Made by a program: the position numbers and the translations under genes
Source: Moraxellaceae bacterium
Lineage (GTDB): Bacteria > Pseudomonadota > Gammaproteobacteria > Pseudomonadales > Moraxellaceae
DNA length: 11,074 nt
Reading direction: 5' to 3'
Assembly: GCA_014378805.1 (NCBI GenBank)
Contig: JACMMY010000036.1
Span: forward strand, 1-11,074
Notes under the pieces: model-generated
What the model saw: only the letters and a program-made list of their open reading frames with translations
Told to the model about the DNA's origin: nothing
Database searches by the model: none
Shown here: piece after piece, positions 5,601 through 11,074 of the stretch
How the letters are laid out: every line of letters starts with the position of its first letter
Numbering within the stretch: the stretch's first letter is position 1

Positions 5601-7961
5601 ATGGTCAGAATACGCGAAGATTTACCGAGACGGATGGATGAAGCAAACGCTGCACAGCGTACAAATGCTGACGTCACAAGCTATGGTGAATCCGATGTTG
5701 ATTTGGAGGGCTGGTTAGCTCGTTTATCCGAGCAACTGGATGAATCTGCGATTCAGCAGTTGCGCCAAGCATGTGAGTTGGTCGCGCGTCGCGCAGCCGA
5801 GGCAGATCAAACCCGATTCGAGCATCGTTCCAACGCCTATTTGGCGGGTGTCGGGATGGCCGATATTTTGACCCATTTAAGGGTCGATGAAGAAACGCTC
5901 ATTGCTTCAGTACTCTTTCGTAGTGTCCGTGAAAAGCTGATTGAACTCGAAGAAATTGGACTGACTTTTGGTGTCGGGATTCAGAATCTGATTCGCAGTA
6001 CCTTGGCGATGGGGGGCTTGTCGGAACTGATCGAGCGTAATCGTCGTCTCGAAGATCATTTTGAAAATAATCAACGCGAACATTTATCCGGCATTTATAA
6101 AATGCTGATTTCTGTGACTGAAGATGTGCGCGTCGTCTTAATCAAACTTGCCGAGCGTACCTTTGCGGTTCGTGAACTCGCCAATGCGTCGCGCGAACGT
6201 CAAGAACGTGTTGCGCGCGAAATACTGACCATCTATGCACCGCTGGCTCATCGCCTTGGTATCGCGCAGCTCAAATGGGAACTTGAGGATATTGCTTTTC
6301 GTTTCCTTTCTCCTGAACGCTATAAAGAAATCGCGACTTTACTCAGCGAAAAACGCTTAGAGCGAGAACAATATATCCAACAGATGACGCAAAAGCTGCA
6401 AGCGGCATTGTTTGAGCAAGGCATCAAAGCCGATGTAACAGGTCGCGTCAAACATATCTATTCGATTTACCGCAAGATGAAAAGTAAACAACTGAGCTTT
6501 GATCAGTTGTATGACATTCGTGCGCTCCGTGTTTTGGTTGATAATGTCCCAGATTGTTATTATGCATTGGGTATTGCGCATCAACTGTGGCGACATATTC
6601 CTGATCAGTTTGATGATTACATTACCAATCCGAAAGCCAATGGCTATCGCTCATTGCACACGGCTGTATTGGCAGAAAATCGCTCGCTGGAAGTGCAAAT
6701 CCGTACGGTTGAAATGCACAATGAGGCGGAACTGGGCGTCTGTGCACATTTTAATTATAAAGAAGGTACTAAGGCAGGTAAAAAAGGCGATATCGTCTTT
6801 GACCATAAACTACATTCGCTGCGCAGCGTGCTTGAAAATTATCAAGAAAATAGAAAGCAGCAAGACAATAGATCAAGAGCTGCAGATGATCATGATTCGG
6901 ATGATGACGGTGATATCGATTCGTTGAATGATTGGGGTGAATTTGAGAAAATTTACGTGTTCAGTCGTGATGGCGATATTAAAGAGCTGCCAAAAGATGC
7001 AACCGTCTTGGATTTTGCGTATCACGTCCATACCGAAGTCGGTAATCACTGCTATGCCGCGCGCGTGAATCAACGGTTTGTCCCGCTGACTTATAAGTTA
7101 AAAACCGGCGAACAGGTTGAAATTCTAACCAAAAAAGATCGTGACCCCAATCGCGATTGGTTGGTCAGTTCACTCGGCTATATCAAAACCGCCCATGCGC
7201 GTGACAAATTACGCTACTGGTTCCGCCAGCAAGATCGTAGTAAAAATCTGGAAATTGGACGCGAGACACTGGCAAAAGAGCTGACGCGTCTTGCGATTCA
7301 TCCTAAAAGTATTGATCTTGCTGATTATGCAAAGATTTTCAATGTTAAAAGTGGTGAAGATATTCTGATTGGTTTGGTGACAGGCGATATTAGCCTGCAT
7401 CAATTGATGAATCAGATTAATAAGCAAATGCAGCCGGATGGCGATCAACCAGAGTTGACACTCAAACCAGCGTTGAATCCTCGCGCGAGTCGAACTTTAT
7501 CTCAGCATGGGATTTTGATTGATGGTTTGGATAATGTGGAACTTCATGTCGCTCAGTGCTGTCAGCCTGTCCATGGCGAGCCGATCGCAGGTTACATTAC
7601 CCAGCATCGAGGCGTCAGTATTCATAATGAGCATTGCCCTGAATACGCGCGGTTGATTGTTCAAGATGCGGGACGTGGCGTTGAAGCGGGCTGGGAAATG
7701 CAGCCATCGAATGGACAAATTGTACAAATTGTCGTCGAGGCTTATGATCGACGTGGACTATTGAAGGATTTGACCGCAGTTATCTTTGCTGATCAAATCA
7801 ATATTCAACAGGTCAACACCATCACCGAAGCAAATGGCATTGCAACCATGAAGTTGCAAATCGAAGTCAAAGGATTGGCGCAGCTATCTCGTTTGCTTGC
7901 AAGGCTAGAGCAGCAACCTGGGATCATGAGTGCGAGACGACTGGTGGTAGGGATGAAGTAG
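5601..7961 (+). CDS. relA: (p)ppGpp synthetase RelA (GTP pyrophosphokinase)
   Basis: Ribosome-associated enzyme that makes (p)ppGpp from ATP and GTP/GDP when uncharged tRNA accumulates. ATG 5601 was chosen over TTG 5583 because CGAGG lies 5 nt upstream and MVRIRE resembles the family start; this gives 786 aa. Domains: a degenerate hydrolase domain (~64-189) in which the catalytic His-Asp of SpoT is replaced (ASVLFRSVREK); a synthetase domain (~215-390) with GRVKHIYSIYRKM, FDDYITNPKANGYRSLHT and EVQIRT; an acidic insert (DDHDSDDDGD, ~429-438); a TGS domain (~449-511); a helical region; a Cys zinc-finger-like motif (AQCCQPVHG with Cys653-Cys654, then HNEHC); and an ACT/RRM domain (~707-784). 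The acidic triplet is QFDD (336-339), where E. coli RelA has EFDD. No hydrolase activity is expected. The neighbouring rlmD order is conserved, and a diguanylate cyclase follows at 66 nt. Confidence 0.97.
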   Translation: MVRIREDLPRRMDEANAAQRTNADVTSYGESDVDLEGWLARLSEQLDESAIQQLRQACELVARRAAEADQTRFEHRSNAYLAGVGMADILTHLRVDEETLIASVLFRSVREKLIELEEIGLTFGVGIQNLIRSTLAMGGLSELIERNRRLEDHFENNQREHLSGIYKMLISVTEDVRVVLIKLAERTFAVRELANASRERQERVAREILTIYAPLAHRLGIAQLKWELEDIAFRFLSPERYKEIATLLSEKRLEREQYIQQMTQKLQAALFEQGIKADVTGRVKHIYSIYRKMKSKQLSFDQLYDIRALRVLVDNVPDCYYALGIAHQLWRHIPDQFDDYITNPKANGYRSLHTAVLAENRSLEVQIRTVEMHNEAELGVCAHFNYKEGTKAGKKGDIVFDHKLHSLRSVLENYQENRKQQDNRSRAADDHDSDDDGDIDSLNDWGEFEKIYVFSRDGDIKELPKDATVLDFAYHVHTEVGNHCYAARVNQRFVPLTYKLKTGEQVEILTKKDRDPNRDWLVSSLGYIKTAHARDKLRYWFRQQDRSKNLEIGRETLAKELTRLAIHPKSIDLADYAKIFNVKSGEDILIGLVTGDISLHQLMNQINKQMQPDGDQPELTLKPALNPRASRTLSQHGILIDGLDNVELHVAQCCQPVHGEPIAGYITQHRGVSIHNEHCPEYARLIVQDAGRGVEAGWEMQPSNGQIVQIVVEAYDRRGLLKDLTAVIFADQINIQQVNTITEANGIATMKLQIEVKGLAQLSRLLARLEQQPGIMSARRLVVGMK

Positions 7962-8027
7962 CTATTTTTGAAGTAGCAATCCTTAGTGTGATGGTCTAAG
8001 TTGATTAAGCTGAAAGGAGTCCGGAAA

Positions 8028-8981
8028 ATGGTTTTTAGTGATCAACATGAAATAGAACCTGATGACAATAAAGTTTATAAGACTTTGTTGGAGTCGACCA
8101 AAGCGATTCCTTGGCGAATTGATTGGGCAACGATGAAATTTAGCTATATCGGGCCGCAGATTGAAGCGCTTCTCGGTTGGAAGCCTGAGAGTTGGATCAG
8201 TGTCGAGGATTGGGCTGCACGAATGCACGAGGAAGATCGTGAGAAGGTTGTCAACTTTTGCGTCTCTCAGTCTAAGTCAGGTATTGATCACGAGGCGGAT
8301 TATCGTGCGCTCACTGCTGATGGCAACTATGTATGGATTCGTGATGTTGTGCATGTTGTCCGTAAAAATGGTGAAGTGGACGCACTAGTTGGATTCATGT
8401 TTGATATTAGCGAGCGAAAAAAAACCGAAGATGAGTTGCTTCGTTTGAATCGTAAATTGGAAGAGTATTCGTTTACGGATGGCCTGACGAGCGTTGCAAA
8501 TCGTCGCTTGTTTGATATGACTTTGGAGCGTGAATGGGGGAGTGCTTATCGTGAGTGTCGTCCGCTGTCTTTGATCATGTTTGATATTGATTATTTTAAA
8601 AATTATAACGATCAGTATGGTCACCCTGCTGGCGATGAATGTCTGAAACGAGTTGCCCAATTGTTATCCACGGTAGCGGGTCGATCCAGAGATATTTTTG
8701 CGCGTTTTGGGGGTGAAGAGTTTGTAATGCTTCTACCCGAAACGGATGCCCATAACGCGATTGCAGTGGCTGAAAAATGTCGCCAGATCGTGCTTAATGA
8801 AATGATTCCTCATCGTAGTTCGAAACTTGGTGCTTATATGACTGTCAGTGTCGGTGTCAGTACAATCATCCCAACGGTGAAAGATACAGCCAACGCTTTC
8901 GTTGAACGGGTCGATTGGCTGCTGTATCAAGCGAAGCAAGAAGGTCGGAATTGCGTGGTTTCAGGTGGCAAGCAGACTTAA
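8028..8981 (+). CDS. PAS-GGDEF diguanylate cyclase
   Basis: Predicted to make cyclic di-GMP from two GTP; 317 aa. ATG 8028 was chosen over an upstream TTG because of a strong AAGGAG (8014-8019) with an 8-nt spacer. No membrane segment or signal peptide is seen, so it is cytoplasmic. An N-terminal PAS_3-type sensor (~20-131) contains FSYIGPQIEALLGW, MHEEDRE, ADYRALTADGNYVWIRD and a GFMFDISERK end. A short coiled linker (RKKTEDELLRLNRKLEEYS) leads to the GGDEF domain (~149-310) with DGLTSVANRR, FDIDYFKNYNDQYGH (metal and substrate residues), active-site GGEEF (228-232) and VSVGVS. RSRD at 219-222, five residues before GGEEF, is a complete RxxD product-inhibition site. It lies 66 nt after relA on the same strand with no terminator between, so it is probably co-transcribed. 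The PAS ligand is unknown. Confidence 0.92.
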   Translation: MVFSDQHEIEPDDNKVYKTLLESTKAIPWRIDWATMKFSYIGPQIEALLGWKPESWISVEDWAARMHEEDREKVVNFCVSQSKSGIDHEADYRALTADGNYVWIRDVVHVVRKNGEVDALVGFMFDISERKKTEDELLRLNRKLEEYSFTDGLTSVANRRLFDMTLEREWGSAYRECRPLSLIMFDIDYFKNYNDQYGHPAGDECLKRVAQLLSTVAGRSRDIFARFGGEEFVMLLPETDAHNAIAVAEKCRQIVLNEMIPHRSSKLGAYMTVSVGVSTIIPTVKDTANAFVERVDWLLYQAKQEGRNCVVSGGKQT

Positions 8982-9021
8982 ATTATTCAAACGATACGGA
9001 TAGCGAAACACGGGACCCAAA

Positions 9022-9053
9022 AAAAAATCCCACGTCAATATGTGGGATTTTTT
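9022..9053. terminator. Bidirectional intrinsic terminator between the diguanylate cyclase gene and rpoZ
   Basis: A perfect 12-bp stem, AAAAAATCCCAC (9022-9033) with GTGGGATTTTTT (9042-9053), and an 8-nt loop. The GC core is flanked by A6 on one side and T6 on the other, so it works as hairpin plus U-tract in both directions. It sits 41 nt after the cyclase stop codon and 26 nt past the rpoZ stop codon, serving both convergent transcripts. Confidence 0.92.
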
Positions 9054-9078
9054 GTAGCTCATGTTTTAAATGAACAGA

Positions 9079-9351
9079 TTAGAATGTAAAGTCACTTAAT
9101 GAAATAGATGACATCACTGCATCCAAGCTTGACACAGGTGCTGGCTCATCTTTCATTTTCAGGATGTCGCGGGTGACATGACCAGCGGCAATTTCACGCA
9201 GTGCCATGACGGTTGGCTTGTCATTTTCCCACGGCAATGCCGATTCAGCCGTACCACGCGCCAATTGGCGTGCACGCTTAGAAGCAACTAAAACTAATTC
9301 AAAACGATTATCAACTGCGCCTAAGCAATCTTCTACTGTCACGCGTGCCAT
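9079..9351 (-). CDS. rpoZ: DNA-directed RNA polymerase omega subunit RpoZ
   Basis: Small subunit that clamps the beta' C-terminus during RNA polymerase assembly and, in gammaproteobacteria, forms part of ppGpp binding site 1. ATG 9351 was chosen because MARVTVEDCL matches the family start exactly, although the frame is open further upstream; a GCGAG-like Shine-Dalgarno precedes it. It gives 90 aa (E. coli 91). Conserved blocks are NRFELVLVASKRARQL (~15-30), ENDKPTVMALREIAAG (~42-57) and VTRDIL; the C-terminal tail is variable, as usual. It is convergent with relA and the diguanylate cyclase and shares their terminator. The commonly seen gmk and spoT neighbours are absent here; the gene upstream on the same strand is a broken regulator, 130 nt away, so rpoZ probably has its own promoter. 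Confidence 0.96.
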   Translation of the reverse strand: MARVTVEDCLGAVDNRFELVLVASKRARQLARGTAESALPWENDKPTVMALREIAAGHVTRDILKMKDEPAPVSSLDAVMSSISLSDFTF

Positions 9352-9393
9352 GCTGATCTCGCTCTTATGTATACGGTAAAAATGACTGCATAG

Positions 9394-9420
9394 TGTATAG
9401 TTATTCGCCGTAAAATACAA
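9394..9420 (-). promoter_or_regulatory. Weak candidate rpoZ promoter
   Basis: On the minus strand, TTGTAT (9420-9415) and TATACA (9399-9394) are separated by 15 bp, shorter than ideal, about 45 bp upstream of the rpoZ start. It is the best pair visible in the 130-bp gap; TACACT two bases further on would give a 17-bp spacer. Confidence 0.3.
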
Positions 9421-9481
9421 GAATTAGTCGCTTAATAGTTTGAAACACGAACTCTGATGGGCTAATCAACAGGATGTCATT

Positions 9482-10240
9482 TTAAGTCTTTGTTATAGGT
9501 GATGTCCTTCGTTTAAAACCGCACATCTCTTCTGCGCTATTCCATGGGCGTATGCCGAAAACGGTGCCGTATAAAGTCCGTTCATGGGTCGGTAAATTGA
9601 TATCTAACTCAGAGACTTCGTGAAATTCAGCCGCAAGTTGGTCTAGTTTACGTTGAATAATCAGCGCGGATGCAGGCGATAAATCGCCGCCGACAAATTC
9701 AAAGTAACCTTGATGTTCATCGAAACGGACTGCTAAAAAATTATTGGTCATCATCTCGCCGTGCTTGAGACGAATTGGCGCATAGGGTTGATGTTTGACT
9801 TGGCGTGACACCCGTAATCGGATGCGATTGTCAGGGAGTAGCTCAATGAGTCACGCTCGATCTAAGCGGATTAATAAACGAATGCACGTCGGTTCTGAAA
9901 TTTCATAATAACTAACGATATCTTGTAGTTGCCAATTATTCCTCACTAAGTAGAACAAGCCTAATAGTTGTAAATCATCTGCTAAAACTTGTTCTTGGGC
10001 CAGTGTCATTTCTGTCGTTGCCATCGATTCACCGCGTGCGATGCGTGCCAATTCAAAAAAATCGAGCTCTAACCACTGACAAATGTCCTCTAAACGTTGC
10101 AGGGTAAAACTTTTATCAGAAAAGAGTCGTTTGACGCTGGCTTCGCTGAGATGAAGTGCTTGCGCCAAATCGTTGTAGGTTTTTCCGCGTGACTTGAGGA
10201 CGCGTTATAATGTGGTAATCATCAGATCAGTATTGGCCAT
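9482..10240 (-). pseudogene. Helix-turn-helix (XRE-type) transcriptional regulator interrupted by two in-frame stop codons
   Basis: From ATG 10240 (GGAGG 4 nt upstream) to TAA 9484-9482 a single frame covers 252 codons, closed only by TAA at 10207-10205 (codon 12) and TGA at 9853-9851 (codon 130). Across both stops the translation matches, from memory, one proteobacterial regulator family of ~240 aa. The N-terminus reads MANTDLMITTL-stop-RVLKSRGKTYNDLAQAL, followed by HTH residues SEASVKRLFSD and FTLQRLEDICQWL; family members have TLKR, so TAA replaces a Lys codon. The second break is LIRLDRA-stop-LIELLPDNRIRLRV, where members read LDRxxLIELLP without interruption. The C-terminal half (VRFDEHQGYFEFVGG, LDQLAAEFHEV, INLPTHERTLYG, GIRPWNS) is conserved. 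No frameshift is visible, so inactivation looks recent. Separate short proteins starting at TTG 10168 or GTG 9811 are less likely. Native targets are unknown. Confidence 0.85.
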
Positions 10241-10305
10241 CATTCCTCCAAATCAGTGGTTGGTCGCTGTGTTGAGTTCTTGTTTGATGTGATTTAGCAT
10301 TACTA

Positions 10306-10333
10306 ATTACACCATAAAGTATCGATATATAAT
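10306..10333 (+). promoter_or_regulatory. Likely promoter for the CarF-like gene, with an overlapping inverted repeat
   Basis: ATTACA (10306-10311), a 16-bp spacer and a perfect TATAAT (10328-10333) lie ~90 bp upstream of the start codon of the CarF-like gene. AATACC (10331-10336) and GGTATT (10347-10352) form a 6-bp inverted repeat spanning the end of the -10 and the presumed start site, an operator-like position. The divergent regulator pseudogene begins 66 bp to the left, so its product may once have bound here; that link is inference. Confidence 0.5.
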
Positions 10334-10421
10334 ACCTTAATATGTTGGTATTGATCCTAATCTTTGGCATGACTATGCTCACTTTCAACGAACACACTGA
10401 TGTTCTTGAGTGGAGAGGGTT

Positions 10422-10961
10422 ATGGATATCATATTGAAAATATTATTAATAGTTCTAATAGCTGATTTTATCTCGGGTTTTGTCCATTGGCTGGAAGATG
10501 CGTATGCCAAGCCTGAGATGCCGCTGGTTGGCGCGATTGCCCGTGAAAATTTATTGAACCACGATAAGCCGCGCGACTTCCTGAAAAAGAATTGGTGGCA
10601 GAGTTCGTATGATCTGATTGCACTGGGTTTTGGAATTTTGGCGATTGCTTGGTTTGTGTTTGGCATGATGAATGGTTGGTTAATTTTCTTAGTTGTTTTG
10701 AGCGTCAATGCCAATCAAATTCATAAATGGGCGCATCAAAATCGTCAAGAAAAACCGTGGTTGGTGAGCAAATTACAGGATTGGAATATTATGCAAGGTG
10801 CGCGTCAGCATGGTCGCCATCATCGCGGCGAAAAGAATACGTATTATTGTGTGATGACCAATGTGCTCAATCCTATTTTAGAGAAAGTGGGATTTTGGGT
10901 GGGTATAGAAAAATTGATCTTAATGATCACAGGTGTACAGCGCCGCCAAGATGCGATGTGA
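10422..10961 (+). CDS. TMEM189/CarF-type membrane lipid desaturase homologue (PF10520-like), short form
   Basis: A multi-pass membrane protein of 179 aa; ATG 10422 was chosen over GTG 10410 because GGAG lies 6 nt upstream. It resembles the Kua/TMEM189/CarF family, whose characterised members (human PEDS1, Myxococcus CarF) introduce the vinyl-ether bond of plasmalogens. Signatures in order: DFISGFVHWLEDAY (15-28), NHDKPRDF (46-53), NQIHKWAHQ (98-106), LQDWNIMQGARQHGRHH (118-134), YYCVMTNVLNPILEKVGFW (141-159) and IEKLILMITG (162-171). Hydrophobic segments are at ~3-20, 62-82 and 84-97. Only seven histidines exist (22, 47, 101, 105, 130, 133, 134), apparently fewer than in characterised enzymes, so plasmalogen synthesis is not assured. 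It is divergent from the broken HTH regulator and no terminator was seen after it. Fold assignment is firm; the substrate is not. Confidence 0.82.
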   Translation: MDIILKILLIVLIADFISGFVHWLEDAYAKPEMPLVGAIARENLLNHDKPRDFLKKNWWQSSYDLIALGFGILAIAWFVFGMMNGWLIFLVVLSVNANQIHKWAHQNRQEKPWLVSKLQDWNIMQGARQHGRHHRGEKNTYYCVMTNVLNPILEKVGFWVGIEKLILMITGVQRRQDAM

Positions 10962-10996
10962 TGTCTTGAATACGTTATATGAAATGAATAGGTTTT

Positions 10997-11074
10997 ATGG
11001 TGCTTATCTTCATCACATTTATGGCAAAATTGAAGGGTATCGATTACTTGAGTTTTTTCAATATGAATGCTCGA
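10997..11074 (+). other. Open frame running off the right edge, doubtful gene start
   Basis: From ATG 10997 the frame stays open for 26 codons to the window end (MVLIFITFMAKLKGIDYLSF...), beginning 36 nt after the CarF-like gene. Only a weak AGG precedes it, a second ATG at 11021 is equally unconvincing, and I recognise no family. A minus-strand frame is also open across this stretch, so it may be chance. Confidence 0.2.

Noticed and set aside
7955..7977. 8-bp direct repeat GAAGTAGC spanning the relA stop codon and the gap to the cyclase gene
   Set aside because: Only two copies, short and 7 bp apart, partly coding; consistent with chance or a small local duplication.
9352..9420. N-terminal extension of RpoZ to position 9420
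   Set aside because: Omega proteins begin MARVT; the extra residues match nothing in the family and overlap the candidate promoter.
9851..9853. TGA in the regulator gene as a selenocysteine codon
   Set aside because: No Cys or Sec is expected at this site in the family, no SECIS-like hairpin is evident just downstream, and a second unrelated stop (TAA) exists in the same gene.
1..11074. CRISPR arrays, tRNA/rRNA genes, insertion sequences, toxin-antitoxin or defence systems
   Set aside because: No regularly spaced repeats, no tRNA-like cloverleaf, no transposase and no recognisable defence or toxin genes were seen on reading both strands.

Overview
The window looks like chromosomal DNA from a gammaproteobacterium of the order Pseudomonadales, most likely near Moraxellaceae/Acinetobacter. 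This rests on the RelA N-terminus (MVRIREDLP), the rlmD-relA gene order, a GGGAGG-rich palindromic interspersed element of a kind I associate with Moraxellaceae, and moderate GC with AT-rich intergenic DNA (judged by eye, not computed). The assignment is inference.

Left part (1-3611, all minus strand): a sulfate/thiosulfate ABC uptake operon, read right to left as sbp (periplasmic binding protein), a small RBBP9/YdeN-type alpha/beta serine hydrolase, cysT and cysW. cysW is cut by the window edge, and cysA would be expected beyond it. A ~120-bp palindromic repeat sits between the hydrolase and cysT. An AT-rich 356-bp divergent intergenic region (3612-3967) separates sbp from rlmD and should hold both promoters.

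Middle (3968-8981, plus strand): rlmD (23S rRNA m5U1939 methyltransferase) and then relA (monofunctional (p)ppGpp synthetase). The leader between them carries a good sigma70-like promoter and a perfect 13-bp inverted repeat. A soluble PAS-GGDEF diguanylate cyclase follows relA by 66 nt, so an alarmone synthetase and a c-di-GMP synthetase probably share a transcript. It ends at a symmetrical bidirectional terminator (9022-9053).

Right part: rpoZ (RNA polymerase omega, minus strand) converges on that terminator. Upstream of it on the same strand is a helix-turn-helix regulator gene (9482-10240) that is open in one frame over 252 codons except for two internal stop codons: TAA at codon 12 and TGA at codon 130. 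It is best read as a recently inactivated pseudogene. Divergent from it, behind a near-consensus promoter, is a short TMEM189/CarF-type membrane lipid desaturase homologue (179 aa) that seems to lack some of the histidines usual in the family. The last ~110 bases hold only a weakly supported open frame running off the end.

Most of the window is conserved core genome. The points most worth a second look are the doubly interrupted regulator beside the divergent desaturase-like gene, the relA-diguanylate cyclase pairing, and the structured relA leader. I did not find convincing evidence for a wholly new multi-gene system.
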